A stretch of DNA of 64,000 nucleotides, from the NCBI RefSeq assembly GCF_009909185.1, contig NZ_JAAAMV010000020.1:62001-126000 (forward strand), read 5' to 3'. This DNA comes from Paenibacillus glycinis. GTDB lineage: Bacteria; Bacillota; Bacilli; Paenibacillales; Paenibacillaceae. Of this stretch, positions 8,013 through 15,498 are shown one piece after another (position 1 is the first letter of the stretch; the number at the start of each line of letters is the position of its first letter). The notes below the pieces were generated by a model that did not search any database, was not told where the DNA came from, and saw only the letters and a list, made by a program, of their open reading frames with translations. The translations under genes were made by a program, and so were the position numbers.

Positions 8013-8900
8013 TTGGGAAATCGATCGTCTGTCATTGCTATGTGGGTCTCTCTGCTCAGCAATGTGCTTCTTACGGGAATCAAGCTCATCGTCGGGATCG
8101 TATTCAAGAGCCAGGTCCTGATCGCGGACGGGATTCATAACGCCGGCGATATCATCGCCACCGCGACCGCGTACAGCTCGATGCGGCTCTCGGGCAAGCC
8201 GCCCGACGAGGACCACCCTTACGGCCACGGCAAAGCCGAGGTGCTGGGCGCGGGCGTCGTGGCGTTCATACTCGTGCTCGCCGCGCTCTACATGGGCTAT
8301 CATGCCGTTCTGGCCTTCTTCCATCCGCCGGGCGAAGCGCATCTGATCGCGCTCGCCGCCGCCGTCGTATCGCTGATCGTGAAGCAATTGCTGTACATTT
8401 ATACGAAGCGCGTCAGCATGACGGTCAACAGCAAAGCCTTGCTGGCGACGGCTTACGATCATTTGGCCGATGTCTATGCCTCGCTCGCGGCGTCGATCGG
8501 CATCTTTCTGGCTTGGCTCGGCGAACGGATCGATATCGAGTGGCTCGGCTACGGCGATCCGGCCGCTGGCGTCATCGTCTCGGTGCTCGTCCTGCGGCTC
8601 GGCATCGAGATGGCGCGCGAGACCGTCGATGTCCTGATGGACAAGAGCCTCAGTCCCGAGAAGGTCGAAGACATCATGGAGCATCTGCGCGAGGTGCCGG
8701 AAGTACGCCGGATCGATCGCCTCCGCGCGCGCGAGCACGGTCATTATGTCCTGGTGGACGCCAGGGTCGCGGTGCTCGGAACGCTGACCATTCAGGAAGG
8801 GCATGACATTATCCGCAAGATCAAACGAAAAGTGCAGGACGCCCATCCCGAGGTGGATGAGGTGCTCGTGCATCTGAATCCATGGTATGCGGACGAATAG
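8013..8900 (+). CDS. Cation diffusion facilitator (CDF) family transporter
   Basis: This roughly 295-residue membrane protein has the CDF pattern: an N-terminal helix MWVSLLSNVLLTGIKLIVGI, the metal site of helix II in ADGIHNAGDIIATA (D-G-x-x-x-x-x-D; usual form HSxxD), DDEHPYGHGKAE as the conserved loop after helix II, a second metal site AYDHLADVYAS in helix V, and a C-terminal cytoplasmic domain from about residue 205 (DVLMDKSLSPEKVEDI). It exports divalent cations such as Zn, Mn or Fe in exchange for protons. TTG 8013 is preferred because AGGAGA lies 6 bases upstream; ATG 7998 has its ribosome site too close. It has its own terminator. Confidence 0.88.
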   Translation: MGNRSSVIAMWVSLLSNVLLTGIKLIVGIVFKSQVLIADGIHNAGDIIATATAYSSMRLSGKPPDEDHPYGHGKAEVLGAGVVAFILVLAALYMGYHAVLAFFHPPGEAHLIALAAAVVSLIVKQLLYIYTKRVSMTVNSKALLATAYDHLADVYASLAASIGIFLAWLGERIDIEWLGYGDPAAGVIVSVLVLRLGIEMARETVDVLMDKSLSPEKVEDIMEHLREVPEVRRIDRLRAREHGHYVLVDARVAVLGTLTIQEGHDIIRKIKRKVQDAHPEVDEVLVHLNPWYADE

Positions 8901-8909
8901 CGGGATCGG

Positions 8910-8934
8910 GCCGGCATGAAGTATGCCGGCTTTT
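8910..8934 (+). terminator. Intrinsic terminator after CDF gene
   Basis: GCCGGCAT and ATGCCGGC form a perfect 8-bp stem with a GAAGT loop followed by TTTT. Confidence 0.85.
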
Positions 8935-8975
8935 GCATGCGGAATCTAGTGCTTCGGGACGAATAATGAAAGTGC

Positions 8976-9003
8976 TGCAACCTTTTCCCCGAGGTCGCCG
9001 TCT
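8976..9003 (+). promoter_or_regulatory. ECF-sigma-type promoter of stalk-domain gene
   Basis: TGCAACC at 8976-8982, a 16-base spacer and CGTCT at 8999-9003 match the AAC/CGTC -35/-10 pattern of ECF sigma factors in Bacillales. The start codon lies 56 bases downstream. Confidence 0.65.
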
Positions 9004-9059
9004 GAGGACATGTAAGAAAGTACAACTACTACTCGACGATTGGAAGGGGCAAAAACAAC

Positions 9060-10208
9060 ATGAACAAGAAGAAAATCATTATCGTGGCAACGCTTGTAGG
9101 TTTGATGGGCTCGGCGGTCGCCGCGGAGGCATCCGGTTTGTTCCAAAAAGTAAACGGACTCGTGCGCAGCGACATCAAGGTGACGGTCGATGGACAAAAC
9201 ACGTCCATGAAGCCGGTATTCATCAACGGCCAAGCGTATCTCCCGGCGAAGAGCGAAGCGAACGCGCTCGGCTTCGACGTACAATACAACGCGAAAGACA
9301 AGAGCCTTTCGCTGGTTTCCAGAGATCCGGGCAATGGAGGCGGCAACGACGGCAGCGGAGACCAGGAAGCGCAGCTGATGATGCTCTCCGGCGTCATCCA
9401 AAGCGTAACGCCGATGGACAACGGTACATACCGTCTTGACGTCGTCGGCCGAGGCACGAACAGCTGGGTGCTGCTGACCGTTGACCAAGAAACCAAATTG
9501 ACGGACGGCAGCGGCAAAACGTTCGCGGCCAAGGATTTGAAAGCCGGCACGGAAATCGTCGCCGAATACGGTCCGATGATGACCATGAGCTTCCCGGGAC
9601 AATCCCACGCGGCGAAAGTAACGGTCGGCACGGAGCGTCTGGTCAAAGAAGACACGATCTCGGCGGTTAAACACACGGAAGACGGCTGGCAAGTGACGAT
9701 CGGCGCCGACGCTGCTTCGCAGATCGTGCTGAACGCCGGCAAAGAAACGAAGCTCATGAACGCGCAAGGCTCGTCGATCGATTGGGAAAGCCTGAAAGCC
9801 GGCACGAAGGTCGTCGCTTACTACGGTCCGGAGATGACGAAGAGCCTGCCGCCGATCAGCCTGGTGTTCTACCTGGTCGCGCTGACGGATAAACCGGCAC
9901 AGGATTCGCTTGCCCCTGCGGCGATCGCCGAGTTCCAGACGCTGGCCTGGAGCAAGCTTCCCGAAGGCCAAGCGTCGCACGTGAAGACGAAGAAGGAAGA
10001 AGCGGTCGTCGAAGTGGTGAATGCCGCCGATTCCGGCGTGCTGGCTACGACGGACGAAGCGAAGAAATTGCTGCAAGCCGTGAAGGATAAAGGCGGCAAG
10101 CTGGTCGCCGTCACGTACCAAACCGACCAAGACGAGCTGCTCGGACCGCTCACGGTCGTGTTCGACCTCGATTCCAAAACGTTCATCGGCTACAACGCCC
10201 GCCGATAA
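9060..10208 (+). CDS. Secreted stalk-domain (copper amine oxidase N-like) protein
   Basis: The 382-residue protein has a signal peptide (KKKIIIVATLVGLMGSAVAAEA, read in two parts) and then a stalk domain at about residues 35-85 (IKVTVDGQNTSMKPVFING, QAYLPAKSEANALGFDV) like those common in Paenibacillaceae exported proteins. After a Gly/Asn linker (NGGGNDGSGD) come two related beta-rich units. Each ends with an LKAGTEIVAEYGPMMTMSFP or LKAGTKVVAYYGPEMTKSLP segment, an internal repeat. A C-terminal alpha/beta region follows. It has no enzyme motif and is probably an envelope-associated protein. An ECF promoter upstream suggests cell-wall stress control. GGAAGGGG precedes the ATG, and a perfect hairpin terminator follows. 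Confidence 0.75.
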   Translation: MNKKKIIIVATLVGLMGSAVAAEASGLFQKVNGLVRSDIKVTVDGQNTSMKPVFINGQAYLPAKSEANALGFDVQYNAKDKSLSLVSRDPGNGGGNDGSGDQEAQLMMLSGVIQSVTPMDNGTYRLDVVGRGTNSWVLLTVDQETKLTDGSGKTFAAKDLKAGTEIVAEYGPMMTMSFPGQSHAAKVTVGTERLVKEDTISAVKHTEDGWQVTIGADAASQIVLNAGKETKLMNAQGSSIDWESLKAGTKVVAYYGPEMTKSLPPISLVFYLVALTDKPAQDSLAPAAIAEFQTLAWSKLPEGQASHVKTKKEEAVVEVVNAADSGVLATTDEAKKLLQAVKDKGGKLVAVTYQTDQDELLGPLTVVFDLDSKTFIGYNARR

Positions 10209-10259
10209 GCGCGAACACACGATGCCGATTTAAGGTTCGGCTTAGCTGTGAATTTCGGC

Positions 10260-10294
10260 AAAACGCCTCTTGACTAGTCAAGAGGCGTTTTTTC
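10260..10294 (+). terminator. Intrinsic terminator, perfect palindrome
   Basis: AAAACGCCTCTTGACT is followed by its exact reverse complement and then by further T. It is perfectly palindromic and has A- and T-tracts on the two sides, so it could stop transcription in both directions. Confidence 0.9.
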
Positions 10295-10595
10295 GTTGCG
10301 TGCCGCGAAGCTGCCAGCTCGCGGCTACTGGCACAGCGCCGGGCCGATGTTCGGGCTGCCCGCCCGCGGTTTCGTTTGGCGCGAGTGCCGAATCGGCACT
10401 CTTGCCGGTTGGGGATCGTATGGCCTGGCGCGAGTCGGCGTTCGGCCGGTCACGGTTCGTATTGCCGGGTGACGGGACTGCATTCGGCAAACCCTTCATG
10501 CAAATTAGGCGTCCACGACAATCAAGGCGATCGCTCGGCAGCCCGCCGGGGAGAACGCCTTGTTGCCGTTAGGCTTCTTGCAGTGAGGACGCCGG
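10295..10595. other. GC-rich intergenic region with a short inverted repeat
   Basis: No credible gene is seen between the stalk-domain gene and the convergent AraC gene. The only structure noticed is a perfect inverted repeat, GAGTGCCGA and TCGGCACTC around one A, at 10383-10401, without a T-tract. Confidence 0.4.
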
Positions 10596-11441
10596 TTAAC
10601 TGCCGTGCAGCAGGCGATATTCCGTCGGGCTTTGGCCCGTTTCCTTGCGGAAAAACTTCGCGAAATGGTTCGTTTCCTTGAAGCCCGTCTGATCGGCGAT
10701 GTCCTTGATGCTGAGCGCGGTCGTGGAGAGCAGGATTTTCGCTTTGTCCGCCCGCCTGCGGCTGATGTATTTGAGCGGGGGCACGCCGAACTGCTTCTTG
10801 AAATACGCGATGAAATAATTCGGATGCAGATGGGCGGCCTTCGCCATGTCCTCCACCTTCAGGCTGCTTTCCATATGGGTGTCGATATACGATTGGATGA
10901 ATTGGATCCGCTTCAAATCCTCGGAGCGATGCTGCAGGATCGTAATCGGCACATGTTCGAGGTAACGCGAGATGATCTCGAGCAGGATCGATTTCTCGCG
11001 CAGCCTGGCGATGACGGAGGCATTGCCGTACGAGCTGGCGAGAATGTCGAACAGGGCCGACATATCCTCGCGGTCGGCGACGGGAATGGAGAGCGGCACG
11101 CCGATCCATTGAAACAGGTCGAACGGTCCGATCGAAGACGTGAAATGGCACCAGTACTTCAGAAACGGCGGCCGGTTCTTCAGCGTCGCGTAGGACTGAT
11201 TGACGAAGGCGGGCAGCAGGCAGAGGTCGCCCGGCGCCGGCGTCAGCTCGGTTTCGCCCGATTTCAGCCAGCCTTCGCCTTCCAGGATGTAGTAGAGCTT
11301 ATTGTATTCGGGGACGAAATCGTAATCCTGCCATTCGTGCGTCACTTGCGTCTTGCGCGCGATCTGCAGGTCGATTTGCAGCGAATGCAGCAGGTCGGTC
11401 AAGGCGCCGTGCTCGCGTTTCATGTTCATGCTCATGCTCAT
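10596..11441 (-). CDS. AraC family transcriptional regulator
   Basis: The protein of about 281 residues has an N-terminal cupin-like sensor (EWQDYDFVPEYNKLYYILEG, PGDLCLLPAF) and a C-terminal pair of helix-turn-helix motifs. The first is LKVEDMAKAAHLHPNYFIAY, with FKKQFGVPPLKYI next, and the second is TALSIKDIADQTGFKETNHF, ending FFRKETGQSPTEYR. It is divergent from the PhyH-HEAT gene and is its likely regulator. The start at 11441 is the first of four nearby Met codons (MSMSMNMK) behind TAGGAG; the frame is open further upstream but has no ribosome site there. Such proteins usually sense a sugar or small metabolite. Confidence 0.85.
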   Translation of the reverse strand: MSMSMNMKREHGALTDLLHSLQIDLQIARKTQVTHEWQDYDFVPEYNKLYYILEGEGWLKSGETELTPAPGDLCLLPAFVNQSYATLKNRPPFLKYWCHFTSSIGPFDLFQWIGVPLSIPVADREDMSALFDILASSYGNASVIARLREKSILLEIISRYLEHVPITILQHRSEDLKRIQFIQSYIDTHMESSLKVEDMAKAAHLHPNYFIAYFKKQFGVPPLKYISRRRADKAKILLSTTALSIKDIADQTGFKETNHFAKFFRKETGQSPTEYRLLHGS

Positions 11442-11628
11442 GCGGGGATCTCCTAACGGACCGAATCTATGGAATGGAAAGCGTATGGTTTCATCATAGA
11501 CCATTTGGGCGCCGCTGCAAACGGATACCTTAACTTTGGCACCTTCATTCTTAGCCTTATCCATTTGAATGCGCGCGGCCGGATCCTATAATGGGGAGGA
11601 GAAGACAACCGAGGAGGACGATGAGGCA

Positions 11629-13029
11629 ATGACGACGCGACAACCGCTTCTGCTCACCGACGAGCAGCTCAAATCTTTTATCGTAAACGGATTTTTAATC
11701 TTGAAAACGGATTTCCCGAAAGCGTTCCATGAACGCCTCGTCACGCAATTGAACGAGATTTACGACAAGGAAGGCAACCCGGGCAACAACATTTTGCCGC
11801 GGATCCGCGACCTGCAGCGGGTATTCGAGCATCCCGTCATCACCGGCGCGCTCACCAGCGTGCTCGGACCGGACTATCTGCTCCACACGCATCGCCACGG
11901 GCATTACAATTCCATCCCGAAGCCGGGCGCGTGGCATAAGGACAGCTATTGGGGCTACGACAGGCTGCGCAACCATCATCCGTGGTGGGCGATGATCATG
12001 TATTTCCCGCAGGACACGCCGCAGGAGCTCGGACCGACGGGCGTGCTGCCGGGCACGCAGTACGAGGACGGCCGGAATTTCGCTTCCGACGAGATGGCGG
12101 AGGAAGCGACGGCGAAAGGCGAAGCGGGCACGTTCGCGCTGATCCACTACGATATTTGGCATCGCTCGACGCCGAATCTGCTCGGTCAGCCGCGTTTCAT
12201 GCTGAAATTCGAATTCATGCGGACGCAGGCACCGACGGCGCCGACCTGGGATAACCGGCAGGCGGATTTCCGCCAGGTGCAAGGTCCCGAACCGTCGGCC
12301 CACGAAGCGATCGCCGAGGACGTATGGAACTGGATGTCGGGTCGCATCGCCTCCCGGGCGAACACCAAGCCGGGCAATGCCGAAGCGATCGAAGCGTTGT
12401 CGGCGCGCCTGACGGGATCGAAGGAGCCGGATGCCCTCGCGGCGGCCTACGATCTGGCTGCAAGCGGGCCGGAAGGCATCCGCGTGCTGCTGGACGCGTT
12501 GGGCGGCGGCTACAAGAAGCGCGCGCGCATCGCGTCGTACGGATTGTCGACCGCCGGCTCCGAAGCGGTGGCGGGGCTGACGCAAGCGTTGGCGAGCGAG
12601 GACGAGATCGCCGTCAATAATGCCGCGTTCGCGCTCTCCGAGCTGCGCGGCTTGGCGGAAAGCGCCGTGCCGCAGGTCGCCGCGCTTCTGGATCATCCGT
12701 CCGTCGAGATTCGGCGCACGGCCGTCGAGGCGCTCGGCATCATGAGCGCGAATCCGTCCGCCGTCGTGCCCGCGCTGATCAAGGCGCTGGCGGACGAGGA
12801 TACGCAGGTCAAGTTCACGGCCGGCCTGTCGTTGGTACGCGTCGGTCCTGCCGCCGCGGATGCCGTGCCGGCCCTGGAGCGCTCGCTCGCGGACGAGAAC
12901 CGCTACGTGCGCGGCCATGCGCTGGAAGCGCTGCGCAGCATCGGCACGAAGGAAGCGCACGAGGTGCTGATGAACGAGCTGTTCAATACGCGCTGGTGTT
13001 CGGATACGACGCCGGCCAGCACGTTCTGA
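11629..13029 (+). CDS. PhyH-family oxygenase fused to HEAT repeats
   Basis: The 466-residue protein has two parts. Residues 10-235 are a phytanoyl-CoA dioxygenase-like Fe(II)/2-oxoglutarate oxygenase: AWHKDSYWG gives the HxD iron ligands, and ALIHYDIWHRSTPN gives the distal His. Residues 265-460 are five or six HEAT or PBS-lyase-like helical repeats, such as DEIAVNNAAFALSELRGLAE, VEIRRTAVEALGIM, TQVKFTAGLSLVRVG and RYVRGHALEALRSIG. The oxygenase probably hydroxylates a small molecule, and the repeats may bind a partner or substrate. GAGGAGG lies 11 bases before ATG 11629. It is divergent from an AraC regulator, a pairing typical of catabolic genes. Confidence 0.8.
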   Translation: MTTRQPLLLTDEQLKSFIVNGFLILKTDFPKAFHERLVTQLNEIYDKEGNPGNNILPRIRDLQRVFEHPVITGALTSVLGPDYLLHTHRHGHYNSIPKPGAWHKDSYWGYDRLRNHHPWWAMIMYFPQDTPQELGPTGVLPGTQYEDGRNFASDEMAEEATAKGEAGTFALIHYDIWHRSTPNLLGQPRFMLKFEFMRTQAPTAPTWDNRQADFRQVQGPEPSAHEAIAEDVWNWMSGRIASRANTKPGNAEAIEALSARLTGSKEPDALAAAYDLAASGPEGIRVLLDALGGGYKKRARIASYGLSTAGSEAVAGLTQALASEDEIAVNNAAFALSELRGLAESAVPQVAALLDHPSVEIRRTAVEALGIMSANPSAVVPALIKALADEDTQVKFTAGLSLVRVGPAAADAVPALERSLADENRYVRGHALEALRSIGTKEAHEVLMNELFNTRWCSDTTPASTF

Positions 13030-13354
13030 TAGGCGGGAGCAGCCGGAAGGCTGCGATGTGAAGAATGCATGAATGAATGGCGGCAGCTGCAGGCCAAAAG
13101 GAAAGGCTGTCCGCAACGAGAGACTGCATGGAATAGACTGCATGGAAAAGCCGAAGCGGGCGAAGCGCGAATCCTTCCATCTGCCAACGAGGCGCGGATA
13201 GAGCAGCGAGTGGTCATACGGACGCGCGAGGCTCTAGTCGATCGTAGAAACAGGTATAACGAAAAAGGGCGATGCAGCTGCTGCATCGTCCCTTTTTATT
13301 TGCGGCTGTTTCCGGTGTCCAATTCGACGGCGCGTTGGTCAAGCCCCGGCGGTT
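13030..13354. terminator. Intergenic region with bidirectional terminator at 13262-13297
   Basis: No credible gene is present here between two convergent genes. At 13262-13297 an A-tract, a stem (GGGCGATGCAG pairing with CTGCATCGTCCC, one bulge) and a T-tract form a terminator able to serve both the PhyH-HEAT gene and ribokinase. A 14-base sequence around agactgcatgga is tandemly duplicated near 13121-13147. Confidence 0.8.
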
Positions 13355-14269
13355 CTAAGCGAGATCCGCCATCGTCGGCATGCCGTCCTGCGCGCCGAAG
13401 ACCGTCACGGAATGGGAAGCGGCTTTGACGGCGAGCGGAAGCGTCTCTTCCAGGCTCCAGCCCGCCGCGAGGCCGTAGCAGAGCGCCGCGTTGAACGAAT
13501 CGCCGGCGCCGGTCGTGTCGACGACCTGCACGAGGGGAGCGGGGACCGTCACGATCTCGTCGCCGTCCGCGGGCAGGCAGGAGATGCCGTGCTTGCCGCG
13601 GGTTACGATCAGCGTCTGGTGCGGGAATCTCGTCCGCCAAGCCCGCATCTGGGCGAACAGCTCGTCCTCGTTCGCGGCGGAGCTCCCGCAATAGAACTCG
13701 AATTCCGTCTCGTTCGGCGTGAAATAATCGCCCAGGGCGATTTGTTCCTCCGTCAGCGCGAGCGCCGGCGCGGGATTGACGATCGTGCGCACGCCGGCCT
13801 CGCGGGCGATCCGCAGCGCCGCTTCCACGGCTGGGCGCGGGATCTCGAGCTGGACGATCAGCGCATCGGCTTCCGCGATGACGGACGCGTGCGCCTGCAT
13901 CATCGCCGGCGTGCACATGCCGTTGGCGCCGGGCACGATGACGATGCTGTTGTCGTTCTCGGCATGCAGGATGGTGGCCGTCCCCGTAGCAGAGTCCTTC
14001 AGGACGGACACCGTATCCACGGCGACGCCGAAAGCGTTCATCCGCGCCATGACTTGATCGCCGAAGCCGTCTCCGCCGACCGCTCCGATCATCCGCACGT
14101 CCGCGCCGAGCTTGGCGCAGCCGACCGCCTGGTTGGCGCCTTTCCCCCCGGATATGTAATGGATGTCGTCGCCTTGGATCGTTTCGCCGATCCGGGGCAT
14201 GCGCCGCATCGAGATCACGAGATCCATATTCAAGCTGCCGACAACGGCGATTCGCGGTTTTTGCGTCAT
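13355..14269 (-). CDS. rbsK: Ribokinase
   Basis: The protein of about 304 residues is a PfkB-family sugar kinase. The N-terminal VVGSLNMDLVI and SGGKGANQAVGCAKLG (sugar-binding GGKGANQA) are close to true ribokinases, and DTTGAGDSFNAALC near residue 250 holds the catalytic Asp and anion hole. It phosphorylates D-ribose at O5 using ATP. No ribose transporter is adjacent. ATG 14269 is chosen over 14276-14278 because AAAGG lies 9 bases upstream of the former and directly abuts the latter. A 13-bp palindrome upstream may be the operator of a LacI-type repressor. Confidence 0.88.
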   Translation of the reverse strand: MTQKPRIAVVGSLNMDLVISMRRMPRIGETIQGDDIHYISGGKGANQAVGCAKLGADVRMIGAVGGDGFGDQVMARMNAFGVAVDTVSVLKDSATGTATILHAENDNSIVIVPGANGMCTPAMMQAHASVIAEADALIVQLEIPRPAVEAALRIAREAGVRTIVNPAPALALTEEQIALGDYFTPNETEFEFYCGSSAANEDELFAQMRAWRTRFPHQTLIVTRGKHGISCLPADGDEIVTVPAPLVQVVDTTGAGDSFNAALCYGLAAGWSLEETLPLAVKAASHSVTVFGAQDGMPTMADLA

Positions 14270-14299
14270 CTTTATCATCCTTTGCGTGTAAGGGAATGT

Positions 14300-14312
14300 G
14301 GTAACGGTTACC
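14300..14312. promoter_or_regulatory. Palindrome upstream of ribokinase (possible LacI-family operator)
   Basis: GGTAACGGTTACC is a perfect palindrome around a central G, 31 bases upstream of the ribokinase start. It resembles LacI-family operators in size and shape. No such regulator is in the window, so the assignment is tentative. Confidence 0.4.
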
Positions 14313-14381
14313 GATCCTATGCATCCCGACTATAGCATGCGTCAAAAATCGTCGTCAATCCGACAGGACCGCGCCGCAACT

Positions 14382-14409
14382 AAAAAAGCGCGGGCCTTTG
14401 CCCGCGCTT
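14382..14409 (-). terminator. Terminator of the tRNA-Thr/tRNA-Pro unit
   Basis: Read on the minus strand, AAGCGCGGGC pairs with GCCCGCGCTT around AAAG and is followed by TTTTTT. It lies 54 bases after the tRNA-Pro 3' end. Confidence 0.85.
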
Positions 14410-14462
14410 CAACGTAATATGCATCGTATGCAACGTCCAGGATCTGAACGCGATTGTGAAAA

Positions 14463-14539
14463 TGGTCGGGACGACACGATTTGAACATGCGACCCCCTGG
14501 TCCCAAACCAGGTGCTCTACCAAGCTGAGCTACGTCCCG
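14463..14539 (-). tRNA. tRNA-Pro (UGG)
   Basis: On the minus strand the 77-base sequence folds as a tRNA. The acceptor stem is CGGGACG with CGTCCCG, the D-arm contains AGCTCAGCTTGGTAGAGC, the anticodon arm is CCTGG-TTTGGGA-CCAGG with anticodon TGG, the T-loop is GTTCAAATC, and CCA is encoded at 14463-14465. Confidence 0.95.
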
Positions 14540-14550
14540 AAAAGCGAAGA

Positions 14551-14626
<76 letters not shown>

Positions 14627-14650
14627 AACTGTGTTCTGAACACAAAAAGT

Positions 14651-14680
14651 ATCTTATCATATCCTTTAAAAAGGATGCAA
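14651..14680 (-). promoter_or_regulatory. Candidate promoter of the tRNA unit
   Basis: On the minus strand TTGCAT (14680-14675), an 18-base spacer and TAAGAT (14656-14651) lie about 25 bases before the tRNA-Thr 5' end, overlapping the end of the acetyltransferase gene. Confidence 0.4.
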
Positions 14681-15220
14681 GTCCTTTTTTTCGGCTTTAC
14701 GGAACGGCGAGAACCGGAAGAACCGCTTCCGCTCAAAAGCGCAAGGCGGCGGCGCGGCCCGCAGCTTTTCGTTGTCCCACCGCAGGTTGAACCGCTCGTC
14801 GACGGCGAAGCCGAATTTGGCGTAGAAATGCCGCAGTCGCTCGAGATGCTCCCGATGCTCGGCCTGCCTCATGCGGCCCTCGATATAGGCAATTCCCTCC
14901 CGCTCCGCAAGCAGCAGCAGCTGTCTCATCATGATGGATCCGAACCCCTGGTTGACCTTGTCGCCCAGGATGCGGATATACTGCAGGTTCCATGCCTTGA
15001 CTTGCGTCCCGGCGATCGGAGCGACATGCAGCGACAGATCGTTCCTGTGGCGCTTCGTCGCCACGCCGTTCGGATAGACGATGCGGGCGTGGATGTCGCA
15101 GCGACCGTGCGGCGAATAGAGAATGACGGTGTCGCCCGATTTGGCCGTCCGAACTTCGTGGACGAAGCAGCCGTCGCCCAGGATGCAGGCGATCTGGGAC
15201 TGAACGAACGCGTTTTCCAT
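14666..15220 (-). CDS. GNAT family N-acetyltransferase
   Basis: This protein of about 184 residues has a GNAT domain in its C-terminal half. IRILGDKVNQGFGSIMMRQL carries the acetyl-CoA-binding loop (V-N-Q-G-F-G-S) and is followed by the helix LLLLAEREGIAYIEGRM, and a FYAKFGFAVDER segment matches motif B. The N-terminal half is a small beta-rich region with unknown function. The start at 15220 (MENAFVQ) is supported by GGGAGG 7 bases upstream; further upstream Met codons in the same frame have no ribosome site. The substrate is unknown. Confidence 0.75.
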   Translation of the reverse strand: MENAFVQSQIACILGDGCFVHEVRTAKSGDTVILYSPHGRCDIHARIVYPNGVATKRHRNDLSLHVAPIAGTQVKAWNLQYIRILGDKVNQGFGSIMMRQLLLLAEREGIAYIEGRMRQAEHREHLERLRHFYAKFGFAVDERFNLRWDNEKLRAAPPPCAFERKRFFRFSPFRKAEKKDLHPF

Positions 15221-15498
15221 CGTTGAACCTCCCGGTCGAAAGAATTCGTTTCTACATTGTATTACCTTGCATCGTCGGAAATTATTCATCATGCGCCGCG
15301 CCCGATCGCGGAACGAGGATAATTCAATCTATTTATTAAGTGCCGTTATCACACGCGATCTGCCTCAAACCGCAACAATCTGACGCATCATTGCAATTAT
15401 TAAGGAAATCTTTGGGATTCGGTACAAGATCCGACAACCCTCGCTTTCCGCTTGCGATAGACTGGTTTTGGATGATAGACATGGAGGAGGAATAGCCG

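Noticed and set aside
13069..13428. Rightward open frame running into the ribokinase gene.
   Set aside because: It crosses a strong bidirectional terminator and lies antisense to ribokinase; composition is not protein-like.
14300..14312. Ribokinase palindrome as a CcpA cre site.
   Set aside because: It differs from the cre consensus at three fixed positions; a LacI-type operator in general is the safer reading.
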